Shown: one piece after another, positions 33,533 to 43,170 of the stretch
Position numbering within the stretch: the first letter of the stretch is position 1
How the letters are laid out: each line of letters begins with the position of its first letter
Assembly: GCA_900752065.1 (NCBI GenBank)
Contig: CAADTT010000084.1
Span: 1-55,089 of the forward strand
Direction of reading: 5' to 3'
DNA from: Lachnospiraceae bacterium
GTDB taxonomy: Bacteria; Bacillota; Clostridia; Lachnospirales; Lachnospiraceae
DNA: 55,089 nucleotides
Made by a program: the position numbers and the translations under genes
Notes under the pieces: model-generated
What the model was told of the DNA's origin: nothing
Seen by the model: only the letters and a program-made list of their open reading frames with translations
Databases searched by the model: none

Positions 33533-33769
33533 TTACTTTCCAGCATCTTCGCCGTCCTTTTTTTGTGTTTCGTTCCGGTCCTTCAGGACACGGTACATCA
33601 GAGTGTAGGCATACAGGAGTACGGGAACGATGACGGTGCAGACGATGGATGCCATCAGCATATTTGATGCATTTTCATTTTTCATCAGTGCAAAAATCAG
33701 GGTGGAAAGGTACATCCCGACCAGCAGGATGACTCCGATCAGTGCAAGGATCCGCTTTGTTTTTTTCAT
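33533..33769 (-). CDS. Small two-helix membrane protein, unknown
   Basis: A 78-residue protein with two membrane segments ('ILALIGVILLVGMYLSTLIFALM' region about 5-26 and 'MASIVCTVIVPVLLYAYTLMY' region about 36-57) and a charged tail (KDRNETQKKDGED). The start at 33769 (MKKTKR) has GGAGG 5 nt upstream; an upstream in-frame ATG at 33823 has none. No family was recognised. Confidence 0.7.
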   Translation of the reverse strand: MKKTKRILALIGVILLVGMYLSTLIFALMKNENASNMLMASIVCTVIVPVLLYAYTLMYRVLKDRNETQKKDGEDAGK

Positions 33770-33861
33770 AAAATCCTCCAATTCCGTTTTTTTCAGTATA
33801 ATCATATTGTTAAAAAAAAGCAATATCAGGTTTTCTTTCGAAAAAGTTCATAATTTGTTTA

Positions 33862-33890
33862 TTGTTTCCTAAGAGGGGTTCGTGTATAAT
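33862..33890 (+). promoter_or_regulatory. Promoter of citrate synthase
   Basis: TTGTTT (33862-33867) and TATAAT (33885-33890) are 17 bp apart, leaving a leader of about 110 nt. Confidence 0.65.
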
Positions 33891-34004
33891 TTACAAACAT
33901 ATAGTTAAAAAATAGACAAACGATAGATGCTGAATACCGCAGGAGGAGTGAGAAGTCAGGAAGACGGAATGATGTAGAAACAGTATAGAAAGGTATGGTG
34001 GATA

Positions 34005-35363
34005 ATGATGAGACAGAATGAGTATATGGAACAGATCGCGACGCTGGCCAAAAGCTGTGTGGAAAATGGAAAAATAGATTTGGAGCTTTACGGAAAGTAT
34101 GATGTTCAGAGGGGACTCCGTGATAAAAACGGAAACGGTGTGCTGGCAGGTCTGACGAAGGTTTCCAAAATCGAGGCATTTAAAGTGGTGGACGGACAGA
34201 AAAAACCCTGCGACGGACGCCTTTTCTACAGAGGCTATAATATCAGAGAACTGATCAGAGGAGAAGTGGAAGGCCACAGGTATGGGTTTGAGGAAGTGGC
34301 GTATCTTCTTCTTTTCAGTAAGCTGCCGACGGAGGAAGAGCTGGAAATGTTTCGTGAGAGCCTGGCTTTCAGCAGGGATCTGCCGACGAATTTTACCAGG
34401 GATGTGATCATGAAGGCTCCAACCCGTGATATCATGAATTCCCTGTCGAAGTGTATCCTGACGCTGGCATCCTATGATCCGAAGGCTTCTGATATCTCAA
34501 TTGAAAATGTGCTTCGCCAGTGCATGATGCTGATCAGTACGATGCCTATGATAGCAGTCTACAGCTATCATGCGTACAATCATTATGAGAGAGACGGCAG
34601 CATGTATATCCATCGTCCGGATCCGAAGCTTTCTACGGCAGAGAATTTCCTGCGTATGCTTCGTCCTGATATGTCATATACTTCTGTAGAGGCACATGTG
34701 CTGGATATGGCCCTGATCCTTCATATGGAGCATGGCGGCGGTAATAACTCGACCTTTACCACCCATGTGGTAACTTCTTCCGGAACGGATACTTATGCGG
34801 CAGTCGCTTCTGCACTGTCTTCCCTGAAGGGACCGAAGCATGGCGGCGCCAACATTAAAGTTGTGGAGATGATCAAGGATCTGAAGGAAAATGTGAAGGA
34901 CACCACGGACGAGGCGCAGGTAGAGGAATATTTAAAGAAGCTCCTGCACAAAGAAGCTTTCGATCAGAAAGGATTGATCTATGGCATGGGTCATGCGATC
35001 TATTCTACCTCTGACCCGAGAGCGGAAGTGTTCAAATCCTTTGTAAAACAGTTGTCAGAGGAAAAGCACAGAGAAGAGGATTTTGCTTTGTATTCTATGA
35101 TCGAACGGCTGGGGCCGAAGGTGATCATGGAGGAGAGAAAGATTTACAAGGGCGTAAGCGCGAATGTTGATTTTTACAGCGGGTTTGTATACAGCATGCT
35201 GGATATTCCGGAGGAGCTGTTTACGCCGATGTTTGCCATAGCCAGGATCGTAGGCTGGAGTGCACACCGCATTGAGGAGCTGATCAATGTGGATAAGATC
35301 ATTCGTCCGGCGTATAAGAGCGTGATGGACGAGAGAGAATATATACCGTTAGAGGAAAGATAA
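34005..35363 (+). CDS. Citrate synthase
   Basis: A 452-residue cytoplasmic enzyme condensing acetyl-CoA and oxaloacetate to citrate. The catalytic residues are visible: His in 'LHMEHGGGNNSTF' (about 241), His in 'GMGHAIYS' (about 330) and Asp in 'NVDFYSGFVY' (about 388). 'FYRGYNIRELI' and 'LKGPKHGGANIKV' are also typical. It belongs to the longer type found in anaerobic Firmicutes, where it feeds 2-oxoglutarate and glutamate synthesis. No aconitase or isocitrate dehydrogenase gene is adjacent. ATGs at 34005 and 34008 are both possible. Confidence 0.94.
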   Translation: MMRQNEYMEQIATLAKSCVENGKIDLELYGKYDVQRGLRDKNGNGVLAGLTKVSKIEAFKVVDGQKKPCDGRLFYRGYNIRELIRGEVEGHRYGFEEVAYLLLFSKLPTEEELEMFRESLAFSRDLPTNFTRDVIMKAPTRDIMNSLSKCILTLASYDPKASDISIENVLRQCMMLISTMPMIAVYSYHAYNHYERDGSMYIHRPDPKLSTAENFLRMLRPDMSYTSVEAHVLDMALILHMEHGGGNNSTFTTHVVTSSGTDTYAAVASALSSLKGPKHGGANIKVVEMIKDLKENVKDTTDEAQVEEYLKKLLHKEAFDQKGLIYGMGHAIYSTSDPRAEVFKSFVKQLSEEKHREEDFALYSMIERLGPKVIMEERKIYKGVSANVDFYSGFVYSMLDIPEELFTPMFAIARIVGWSAHRIEELINVDKIIRPAYKSVMDEREYIPLEER

Positions 35364-35559
35364 GCATACATACGAAAAGGATGAAAAGAGACTGCTGCAA
35401 AAGGAGAAAAACCATTTGCGGCAGTCTTTTCACATGCGGATCGTTTTTGAATGCCTGCGTATGCAGGAAAGGGCGCCTGGGTAGAATTATATAATTAATC
35501 AATTAATCAAAAATTTGGTTAAAAATTTCTAAAATAAGAATTAAAAAGAAATAATAAGG

Positions 35560-35607
35560 TTGAAAAATTGGTCAGATAGGATTATTATACATTAGTCGAT
35601 TAACTAA
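35560..35607 (+). promoter_or_regulatory. Promoter and probable MarR operator
   Basis: TTGAAA (35560-35565) and TATTAT (35583-35588) are 17 bp apart. An inverted repeat TTAGT-N6-ACTAA (35592-35607) covers the expected start of transcription, just before the MarR-family gene. Two TTAATCAA copies lie further upstream (near 35490-35510). Repression by the MarR product is inferred. Confidence 0.6.
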
Positions 35608-35621
35608 AGAGAGGTGAGAAT

Positions 35622-36080
35622 ATGGAAAGAAAAGGCTTTTGTGAGGATTTTGATGACAGCGACCCGCATATGCTGCTCCTGAAGGCTTCTCACATGTACT
35701 TTGCGAATAATTATGAGCAGCTTGCGGCAAAGGGGCTGCATCCGGGGCAGATTCCCATGCTCCGCCTGCTTTCAAAGAAGGGCGGTCTGAGTCAGAGAGA
35801 GATCGCTCAGGCGCTCCATGTGAAGCCGCCCAGTGTGGCAGTGTCCATCCGGCGGATGGAGAGTGCAGGACTGCTGGTGCGGACGGCGGATGAGAAGGAT
35901 CAGAGAGTGACCAGGATTTCGCTGAGCACGAAGGGGTGGGAAACGGAAAAGGAGATCCGGGAGATTTTTAAAAGGAACCAGGAGCTTCTGTTCCGGGGAT
36001 TTACAGACAGTGAGGAATGTCTGCTGAGGCGTTTCCTGCTGCAAATGATAGAAAATATGGAGGATATGAATGCATGCTGA
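35622..36080 (+). CDS. MarR-family transcriptional regulator
   Basis: A 152-residue winged-helix regulator. The N-terminal helix is followed by the wHTH 'GGLSQREIAQALHVKPPSVAVSIRRMESAGLL' region (about 55-88), the wing 'RTADEKDQRVTRISLS' (about 89-104) and a C-terminal dimer helix. It is the first gene of an operon with two ABC exporter genes; its last codons overlap the next start (ATGCTGA). Regulators in this position normally repress their own operon and release on binding a drug or metabolite. GAGAGGTGAG precedes the ATG. Confidence 0.92.
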   Translation: MERKGFCEDFDDSDPHMLLLKASHMYFANNYEQLAAKGLHPGQIPMLRLLSKKGGLSQREIAQALHVKPPSVAVSIRRMESAGLLVRTADEKDQRVTRISLSTKGWETEKEIREIFKRNQELLFRGFTDSEECLLRRFLLQMIENMEDMNAC

Positions 36081-38239
36081 AAATGTTTCGCTATGTGAAA
36101 GACAGATGGTATTATATCGTGCTGATCCTGGCATTGCTGTTTTTGCAGGCGTATTGTGACCTGGCCCTGCCGGATTATACGTCGAAGATCGTCAATGTGG
36201 GGATCCAGCAGAAGGGAATCGAGGACGGAGTGCCCGAGGAGATCCGCAAGGAGTCTATGGAGAAGCTGTTTCTTTTTATGAGCAGCAGGGAACAGACGGA
36301 GGTTCAGGAGTGTTACACGCTGGAAAACGGGATCTATACGTTAAAAGATATTGGAAAAGATCAGAGGGAGGAACTGGATAAGATATTCGGACTCCCAATG
36401 CTGGCGGTATCCGGAATGTCCGGGGACAGCGAACAGGCGGCGGCCATGAAGAAAGAGATGGGGCTGCCGGGGGACGCGGATCTGTTCCAGGTGCTGCGTC
36501 AGATTCCGGAAGAACAGAGAGCGCGGATGTTTGAAGAGCAGATGGAAAAGCTGGGGGAGATGCCGGAATCTATCGTCACCCAGTCGGCGGTCGTTTATCT
36601 GGAGCAGGAGTATGAACAGATGGGGAAAGACCTGGATGCGATGCAGACCGCTTACCTGGTGAGATCAGGTGTGCGGATGCTGGGCATGGCGTTTCTGATC
36701 ATGGCTGCCGCTGTTGCCGTGACTTTTTTATCCAGCAGAGTGGCTGCCTATATGGGAAGGAATCTGAGAAACCAGGTATACCGGAAGGTGATTTCTTTTT
36801 CAGGGGCGGAGCTGAATAAATTTTCCACGGCTTCCCTGATCACGCGGAGCACCAACGATATCCAGCAGATCCAGATGCTGGCGACTATGATCTTTCGTAT
36901 CGTGCTCTATGCGCCGATTCTGGGTATTGGGGGCATTATAAAAGTATTTCAGACGGAAGTATCGATGACATGGATCCTGGCGCTTGCCGTTATCCTGATC
37001 CTGCTGGTCGTATTGGTACTGTTTCGGGTGGCAATGCCGAAATTTACTCTTTTGCAGAAGCTGATCGATAAGCTGAACCTGGTGACCAGGGAAATTCTGA
37101 CTGGTATTATGGTTATCCGGGCTTTCAGCACAGAGGAGCATGAGGAGGAGCGTTTCGAGCAGGCAAACCGGGAGCTGACAAAGACGAATTTATTTGTCAA
37201 CCGTGTCATGACGTTTATGATGCCGACGATGATGCTGATCATGAACGGGATTACGGTATTGATCGTGTATAATGGCGCTTATGCCGTGGATTCCGGAAGT
37301 ATGCAGGTAGGAAACATGATGGCGTTCATCCAGTATGCGATGCAGATCATTATGTCCTTCCTGATGATCACTATGATGTCGATTATGATTCCGCGGGCAG
37401 GTGTATCGGCAAAGCGTATCAATGAGGTTCTGGAAACAGAAGTCTCGATCCAAAGCCCTCAGACGGTGAAGCATGCGGAGCGTGCGGTCAGCGGCCGGGT
37501 GGAGTTTGACCATGTGAGCTTTGCATATCCGGGAGCAGAGGAGAAAGTTTTAAGCGATATTACATTTACGGCGGAAAAGGGGCAGACCGTGGCATTTATC
37601 GGAAGCACGGGAAGCGGAAAGAGTACGCTGGTCAATCTGATTCCCAGATTGTTCGACGTGACAGAAGGCACGATCCGGGTGGATGGTGTTGATGTGCGTG
37701 AGATGAATCTGAAGGAACTGAGGGATAAGATCGGATTTGTGCCACAGAAGGGTGTGCTCTTCTCAGGAACCATCGGTTCAAACATCCGTTATGGAAGGAC
37801 GGAGGCGACAGAGGAAGAGGTACGCCGGGCAGCAGAGATCGCTCAGGCATGGGATTTTATCTGCGAGAAAACAGAAGGGGTGGAATCGCCGATCGCCCAG
37901 GGAGGCACAAATGTTTCCGGAGGGCAGAAGCAGAGGCTTTCGATTGCCAGGGCAGTTGCAAAAAATCCGGAGATTTATATTTTTGATGACAGCTTTTCAG
38001 CCCTTGATTACAAGACGGATGTGGCGCTGCGGCGGGCGCTGAAGAATGAGACGAAGGATGCCACGACCCTGATCGTGGCGCAGCGTATCAGTACGATCCT
38101 CCATGCAGACAGGATCATCGTGCTGGATGATGGATGTGTCGTTGGGCAGGGAACTCACAGGGAACTGCTGAAATCCTGCGAGGTTTACCGGCAGATCGCC
38201 ATGTCCCAGCTTTCAGAGGAGGAGTTAGCCAATGAGTAG
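36074..38239 (+). CDS. ABC exporter half 1 (heterodimer, degenerate site partner)
   Basis: A 721-residue fused permease-ATPase. TM1 is at about 12-32. An unusual hydrophilic insert of about 150 residues (about 50-190) lies before TM2, so it is predicted outside the membrane. Five further helices follow (about 200-440). The ATPase has Walker A 'GSTGSGKST' (about 509-517), signature 'NVSGGQKQR' (about 612) and Walker B 'IYIFDDSFSALD' (about 633), where Asp replaces the catalytic Glu, as in BmrC-type subunits. The start at 36074 overlaps the MarR stop; a longer upstream frame overlaps MarR coding and is rejected. Probable multidrug or peptide export. Confidence 0.92.
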   Translation: MLKMFRYVKDRWYYIVLILALLFLQAYCDLALPDYTSKIVNVGIQQKGIEDGVPEEIRKESMEKLFLFMSSREQTEVQECYTLENGIYTLKDIGKDQREELDKIFGLPMLAVSGMSGDSEQAAAMKKEMGLPGDADLFQVLRQIPEEQRARMFEEQMEKLGEMPESIVTQSAVVYLEQEYEQMGKDLDAMQTAYLVRSGVRMLGMAFLIMAAAVAVTFLSSRVAAYMGRNLRNQVYRKVISFSGAELNKFSTASLITRSTNDIQQIQMLATMIFRIVLYAPILGIGGIIKVFQTEVSMTWILALAVILILLVVLVLFRVAMPKFTLLQKLIDKLNLVTREILTGIMVIRAFSTEEHEEERFEQANRELTKTNLFVNRVMTFMMPTMMLIMNGITVLIVYNGAYAVDSGSMQVGNMMAFIQYAMQIIMSFLMITMMSIMIPRAGVSAKRINEVLETEVSIQSPQTVKHAERAVSGRVEFDHVSFAYPGAEEKVLSDITFTAEKGQTVAFIGSTGSGKSTLVNLIPRLFDVTEGTIRVDGVDVREMNLKELRDKIGFVPQKGVLFSGTIGSNIRYGRTEATEEEVRRAAEIAQAWDFICEKTEGVESPIAQGGTNVSGGQKQRLSIARAVAKNPEIYIFDDSFSALDYKTDVALRRALKNETKDATTLIVAQRISTILHADRIIVLDDGCVVGQGTHRELLKSCEVYRQIAMSQLSEEELANE

Positions 38240-40067
38240 TACAGGAAATAAGATGCCGAGAGGTCATATGGGCGGAGGACGTATGACGGGAGAGAAGGCG
38301 AAGGATTTTAAAGGGACGATGAATAAACTGATCCGGTATATGGGCAGATATAAAACCAGAATTTTGGCAGTCATGCTGTTTGCCGTGTGCGGAACTGTTT
38401 TTAACATCGTAGGGCCGAAGGTGCTGGGAAAAGCTACCACGGAACTGTTTGAGGGTTTGGTGGCAAAGATCAACGGTACAGGCGGGATCGATTTCGGAAG
38501 GATAGGGCAGATCCTGCTGGCGACGCTTGGGCTGTATGTGGTCAGCGCTGTCTGTACCTTTATCCAGGGGTTTATCATGACGGGAATCTCAAACGATGTC
38601 ACTTACAGCCTGCGCCGGGATATTTCCGGAAAGATGAACCGGATTCCGCTGAACTATTATGAGAGCAGAACTCACGGGGAAGTACTTTCCCGTGTGACAA
38701 ATGATATTGATACGCTTCAGCAGAGCCTGAACCAGAGTCTGACGCAGCTCATTACCTCTACGACGACCCTGATCGGCGTGCTGGTCATGATGCTTTCCAT
38801 CAATGTGTGGATGACGCTGGCGGCGCTTCTGATCCTCCCGGTTTCTATGGGAATCATCGGTACAGTGATGAAGCATTCGCAGAAATATTTTAAAGCGCAG
38901 CAGAAGTATCTGGGAGAAGTCAACGGGCAGGTCGAAGAGGTCTACAGCGGACATAATGTAGTAAAGGTCTTTAACAAAGAGGAGGATGTGGTAAATACCT
39001 TTGAGGAGACAAACCAGAAACTCTATGAATCCGGCTGGAAGTCACAGTTCTTCTCAGGGATCATGATGCCAGTCATGCAGTTTATCGGGAATATCGGCTA
39101 CGTCATGGTGGCGATCCTGGGCGGCTTTCTGGCGATCAGGGGAGCGATCGAGGTCGGAGAGATCCAGTCTTTCTTCCAGTATATCCGTAACTTTACGCAG
39201 CCGATCCAGCAGATTGCCCAGGTGACGAATATGCTTCAGTCCACAGCGGCAGCCTCTGAACGTGTATTTGAATTCCTGGAGGAAGAGGAGGAAGACCAGA
39301 AGGCAGAGCATCCGGTGGATATCCGGACCGTGGAGGGAAATGTATCCTTTGACCATGTGGCATTTGGTTACCAGCCGGATAAAATGATCATCCATGACTT
39401 CTCTTCTGAGGTGAAACAGGGACAGACGGTAGCAATCGTAGGGCCTACCGGAGCCGGGAAAACGACGATGGTGAAGCTTTTGATGCGGTTTTATGATGTG
39501 AATTCCGGTGCGATCCGTATCGACGGGCATGATGTGAAGGAATTTAACCGGAGCGAGCTGAGAGAAATGTTTGGCATGGTACTGCAGGACACCTGGCTGT
39601 TCCACGGCACGATCATGGAAAATATTCGCTATGGCAGACTCGACGCCACAGATGAGGAGGTCATCGCTGCGGCAAAGGCGGCGCACGCGCACCGTTTTAT
39701 CATGGCGCAGCCGGGCGGCTACCAGATGGTGCTGAATGAGGAGACGAACAATATTTCTCAGGGACAGAAACAGCTTCTGACGATCGCAAGGGCAATCCTG
39801 GCGGACAATAAGCTTTTGATCCTCGATGAAGCGACGTCCTCTGTCGATACCAGGACGGAGATTCAGATCCAAAAGGCGATGAACAATCTGATGCGGGGAA
39901 GAACCAGCTTTGTCATAGCGCACAGACTCTCCACGATCAAGGATTCCGATCTGATCCTGGTTATGAAGGATGGGGATATCATTGAGCAGGGAACGCATGA
40001 AGAACTGCTGGAAAAGAAAGGATTTTATGAGAATCTTTATAACAGCCAGTTTGAAAAGGCAGTGTAA
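38232..40067 (+). CDS. ABC exporter half 2 (heterodimer, catalytic Walker B)
   Basis: A 611-residue fused permease-ATPase with six membrane helices (about 35-340). Walker A is 'GPTGAGKTTM' (about 402). The signature is 'NISQGQKQL' instead of LSGGQ. Walker B 'LLILDEATSSVD' has the catalytic Glu, and 'IAHRLSTIKDSD' carries the switch His. Together with half 1 it forms the one-good-site, one-degenerate-site arrangement of heterodimeric exporters. The genes overlap by 8 bp. Confidence 0.93.
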   Translation: MSSTGNKMPRGHMGGGRMTGEKAKDFKGTMNKLIRYMGRYKTRILAVMLFAVCGTVFNIVGPKVLGKATTELFEGLVAKINGTGGIDFGRIGQILLATLGLYVVSAVCTFIQGFIMTGISNDVTYSLRRDISGKMNRIPLNYYESRTHGEVLSRVTNDIDTLQQSLNQSLTQLITSTTTLIGVLVMMLSINVWMTLAALLILPVSMGIIGTVMKHSQKYFKAQQKYLGEVNGQVEEVYSGHNVVKVFNKEEDVVNTFEETNQKLYESGWKSQFFSGIMMPVMQFIGNIGYVMVAILGGFLAIRGAIEVGEIQSFFQYIRNFTQPIQQIAQVTNMLQSTAAASERVFEFLEEEEEDQKAEHPVDIRTVEGNVSFDHVAFGYQPDKMIIHDFSSEVKQGQTVAIVGPTGAGKTTMVKLLMRFYDVNSGAIRIDGHDVKEFNRSELREMFGMVLQDTWLFHGTIMENIRYGRLDATDEEVIAAAKAAHAHRFIMAQPGGYQMVLNEETNNISQGQKQLLTIARAILADNKLLILDEATSSVDTRTEIQIQKAMNNLMRGRTSFVIAHRLSTIKDSDLILVMKDGDIIEQGTHEELLEKKGFYENLYNSQFEKAV

Positions 40068-40097
40068 AGGAACAGTTGAAAAGGCGGAGGAGGTACG

Positions 40098-40697
40098 ATG
40101 AAATACAATATTATCACAATAGAAAGGGAATACGCCAGCGGCGGAAGCGAGATCGGGGAACGGCTGTCAGAGAGGCTGGGAATCCCGTGCTACGGACAGG
40201 AGATCCTGGAGGCGGTGGCGAAGAAGCATGGTACGACGCCGGAACAGATCGTGCATATGGAAGAGACTGCCACGGCAAGCTTTTTGTACACGATCGCGCA
40301 GGCGGCGAGGGTTGCGGCTGGTGAAAACAGCGGGCTGAGCGGTGAGAACCGGCTTTATCTGGAGGAGGCGGAGGTCATCTATGACCTGGCGGCCCGGGGA
40401 AGATGCATTTTTGTGGGACGGTGTGCAGGCTGGATCCTGAAGGACAGGAAAGATGTGCTGAATGTTTACATCCATGCAGAACGGGAGCTTCGGAGAACGA
40501 GAGCTGTGGAATGTTATCAGGATGACAGGGAACAGGTAGATACACTGCTGCGCAGATGCGACAAACGCCGGAACGGATTTTACAGTGCAAATACAGGCAG
40601 AAAATGGGATGCCAAAGAAGGATATCATCTGATGCTGGACAGTGGCAGGCTGGGAATCGAGAAGTGCGTGGAGATCATTTGCGCAGCATGCAGGTAG
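40098..40697 (+). CDS. Cytidylate-kinase-like protein
   Basis: A 199-residue P-loop-fold protein of the cytidylate-kinase-like family (PF13189 type). The start 'IITIEREYASGGSEIGERLSERLGIPCYG' is typical: the loop is E-Y-x-S-G-G-S-x-I-G rather than a classical Walker A. 'FVGRCAGWILKDRKDVLNVYIHA' is the second family block. The true substrate is not established. It follows the exporter genes after 30 nt with GGAGGAGGTACG before the ATG, and may be the last gene of the operon. Confidence 0.85.
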   Translation: MKYNIITIEREYASGGSEIGERLSERLGIPCYGQEILEAVAKKHGTTPEQIVHMEETATASFLYTIAQAARVAAGENSGLSGENRLYLEEAEVIYDLAARGRCIFVGRCAGWILKDRKDVLNVYIHAERELRRTRAVECYQDDREQVDTLLRRCDKRRNGFYSANTGRKWDAKEGYHLMLDSGRLGIEKCVEIICAACR

Positions 40698-40787
40698 CTG
40701 CATGCTCAGGACAGAGAAAGTCAAATATCCATGCAGGCACACCGAAGGCGTCCTGTGGATGGCTGCCTGGCCGTTGCCCGCGGAAAT

Positions 40788-40834
40788 AAAGATGCGCAGG
40801 GAAGCTTTAGAAAAAGGCTGCCCTGCGCATCTTT
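40788..40834. terminator. Bidirectional terminator
   Basis: AAAGATGCGCAGGG pairs with CCCTGCGCATCTTT over 14 bp with a 19-nt loop. It lies between the cytidylate-kinase-like gene and the convergent reductase gene, overlapping the latter's stop by one base. Confidence 0.85.
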
Positions 40835-41844
40835 TATCGTGTCTGATAGGTCTGCTGTGCCGCGATGTCATCGATAAAGCGAAGCTCTTCTTCGGTAAAG
40901 GACGTGTTCTTCAATGCCTGGATATTGTCAAGGATCTGGGACGACTTGGAGGCACCGATAAGAACGCTTGTCACGATGCCGTCGTGGAGCACCCAGGCGA
41001 GAGCCATTTCCGCAAGCGTCTGTCCGCGTTTCACAGCCAGGTCATTGAGCTGGCGGATCAGCGCAATACGGTCATCGGTCAGTGCGGAACTCTTCAGATA
41101 GCGTCCGTCTTTCATAACACGGCTGTCTTTGGGAATCCCGTTCAGATAGCGGTCTGTCAGCATGCCCTGGGCGAGAGGGCTGAAAGCGATGATGCCTTTT
41201 TTCAGGCGGGTCGCCGTTTCCTTCAGACCGTTCTGCTCGATGGTGCGGTCGAAGATGGAGTAGCGGTTCTGATTGATGACAAAGGGGCAATGCAGGTCAG
41301 ACAGGATCTTCGCGGCTTTTTCCAGCGTGGGGCCGTTGTAGTTGGAAAGTCCCACATACAGGGCTTTTCCGCTGGTGACTGCCTGAGCCAGTGCACCCAT
41401 AGTCTCTTCCAGCGGTGTGTCAGGGTCCATCCGGTGATGGTAGAAGATGTCCACATAGTCCAGTCCCATGCGCTGCAGGCTCTGATCCAGACTGGCCAGG
41501 AGATATTTTCTGCTGCCCCAGTCTCCATAAGGGCCGTCCCACATCAGATAGCCTGCTTTGGTGCTGATGAGCAATTCGTCCCGGTATGCCCGGAAGTTTT
41601 CTTTCAGGATCAGACCAAAGTTTTTTTCAGCGCTCCCCGGTTCGGGACCGTAGTTATTTGCCAGATCAAAGTGTGTGATCCCGTGGTCAAAAGCAGTAAA
41701 GCAGAGTTCCTTCATATTTTCATAGGGCGATGTGTCGCCGAAATTATGCCAGAGTCCCAGGGAAAGCTTTGGTAATTTCAGTCCGCTGTTTCCGGAACGG
41801 CAGTAAGCCATGGATTCATAACGTGCAGGTGATGCCTGATACAT
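40834..41844 (-). CDS. Aldo/keto reductase (YghZ/Gpr-like)
   Basis: A 336-residue NADPH-dependent TIM-barrel reductase. The catalytic tetrad is visible: Asp and Tyr in 'HFDLANNYGPEPGSAE' (about 58-73), Lys in 'LISTKAGYLMWDGPYGDWGSRK' and His in 'FYHHRMDP'. The 'MWDGPYGDWGSRKYLL' block is typical of the YghZ group, which reduces glyceraldehyde 3-phosphate or methylglyoxal-type aldehydes. AGGAGGAATTATT precedes the ATG. It is a single gene. A long open frame on the other strand is a shadow. Confidence 0.92.
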   Translation of the reverse strand: MYQASPARYESMAYCRSGNSGLKLPKLSLGLWHNFGDTSPYENMKELCFTAFDHGITHFDLANNYGPEPGSAEKNFGLILKENFRAYRDELLISTKAGYLMWDGPYGDWGSRKYLLASLDQSLQRMGLDYVDIFYHHRMDPDTPLEETMGALAQAVTSGKALYVGLSNYNGPTLEKAAKILSDLHCPFVINQNRYSIFDRTIEQNGLKETATRLKKGIIAFSPLAQGMLTDRYLNGIPKDSRVMKDGRYLKSSALTDDRIALIRQLNDLAVKRGQTLAEMALAWVLHDGIVTSVLIGASKSSQILDNIQALKNTSFTEEELRFIDDIAAQQTYQTR

Positions 41845-41956
41845 AATAATTCCTCCTAGTTCATGTTCTTGTTTCTATCATAAACGGTTTAGCGGAAATA
41901 TGCAAGGCGTCCGGTTGAACTGTTACATTTCCTATGATCTTTTCCGGAAGCGGGGG

Positions 41957-41985
41957 TGGAAAAAGAGAGAATTTTCTGGTAGAAT
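41957..41985 (+). promoter_or_regulatory. Possible promoter of the DUF362 gene
   Basis: TGGAAA (41957-41962) and TAGAAT (41980-41985) are 17 bp apart, 30 bp before the ATG. A repeat-family fragment (GTTGAACTGTTACA) stands upstream at 41914-41927. Confidence 0.45.
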
Positions 41986-42015
41986 AGGGAAAACAGAACT
42001 AAGGAGGAGATAAAC

Positions 42016-43134
42016 ATGGAACAGGCAAAGGTTTATTTTACATCATTTAAAGCTACGGCGCATGAAAACCTTCTTCAGAAACTTCACCGTCTGATGAAGA
42101 CGGCTGGTTTTGAACAGATTGATTTTACGGATAAATATGCTGCGATCAAGATTCACTTCGGAGAGTACGGAAATCTGGCTTTCCTGCGGCCGAATTATGC
42201 GAAGGTTGTGGCGGATTATGTAAAAGAGCTGGGCGGAAAACCATATCTTACAGATTGTAACACTTTGTACGTAGGAAGCCGTAAAAATGCGCTGGATCAC
42301 CTGGATACGGCTTATGTGAATGGTTTTTCTCCATTACAGACAGGTTGTCATGTGCTGATCGGTGACGGATTGAAGGGCACGGATGAGACTCTGGTGCCAA
42401 TCAATGGAGAATATGTGAAGGAGGCAAAGATCGGCCATGCGATCATGGATGCTGACGTGTTCATTTCTCTGACACATTTTAAAGGACATGAGATGGCCGG
42501 TTTTGGCGGAACGCTGAAGAATATCGGTATGGGCTGCGGATCCAGGGCGGGAAAGATGGAGCAGCATTGTGACGGAAAGCCCAGCGTGGATCAGAGCCTC
42601 TGCGTAGGCTGCGGCGCATGTAAGAAGATCTGTGCCCATGATGCACCGCAGATCAGGGACAGGAAAGCTGCGATCGACCATGAAAAATGTGTGGGATGCG
42701 GACGTTGTCTCGCAGTCTGTCCGAAGGATGCGATTGCGGCAGATTTCAGCGATTCGATCGCTATGCTGAATTATAAGATGGCGGAGTACAGTCTGGCAGT
42801 CTGTCAGGGACGCCCCTGCTTCCATGTGTCGCTGATCTGTGACGTGTCGCCGAACTGTGACTGCCATGCGGAAAATGATATTCCGATCATTCCGAATATA
42901 GGCATGCTGGCATCTTTTGATCCGGTGGCGCTGGATCAGGCATGTGCAGATCTGTGCAACCAGATGACGCCGGTAAAGGCAAGCGTTCTGGGAGAAAATC
43001 TGGAAAAGCACGGAAATGAGGAGCATCATGATCATTTCCATATGACGCATCCGGATACGGAGTGGAGAAGCTGTATTGCTCATGCGGTCAAGATCGGACT
43101 TGGAACAGACAACTATGAGCTGATCACGATTTAA
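42016..43134 (+). CDS. DUF362 protein with two 4Fe-4S clusters
   Basis: A 372-residue cytoplasmic iron-sulfur protein. The DUF362 domain has 'AIKIHFGEYGN', 'PYLTDCNTLYVGSRKNALDH', 'FISLTHFKGHEMAGFGGTLKNIGMGCGSRAGK'-type blocks (quoted in part). A ferredoxin insert carries 'CVGCGACKKIC' (about 195-205) and 'CVGCGRCLAVCPKD' (about 225-238). A His-rich segment 'HHDHFHMTH' lies near 338. The family is common in anaerobes, presumably in electron transfer; the partner is unknown. TAAGGAGGAG lies before the ATG. Confidence 0.9.
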   Translation: MEQAKVYFTSFKATAHENLLQKLHRLMKTAGFEQIDFTDKYAAIKIHFGEYGNLAFLRPNYAKVVADYVKELGGKPYLTDCNTLYVGSRKNALDHLDTAYVNGFSPLQTGCHVLIGDGLKGTDETLVPINGEYVKEAKIGHAIMDADVFISLTHFKGHEMAGFGGTLKNIGMGCGSRAGKMEQHCDGKPSVDQSLCVGCGACKKICAHDAPQIRDRKAAIDHEKCVGCGRCLAVCPKDAIAADFSDSIAMLNYKMAEYSLAVCQGRPCFHVSLICDVSPNCDCHAENDIPIIPNIGMLASFDPVALDQACADLCNQMTPVKASVLGENLEKHGNEEHHDHFHMTHPDTEWRSCIAHAVKIGLGTDNYELITI

Positions 43135-43170
43135 AAGCCGTGTCAGAGCATTTTATCAGAAAAAGATTTG

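Noticed and set aside
40642..41775. A 377-residue plus-strand frame opposite the aldo/keto reductase
   Set aside because: It is antisense to a complete reductase with all catalytic motifs and runs through the bidirectional terminator at 40788-40834.
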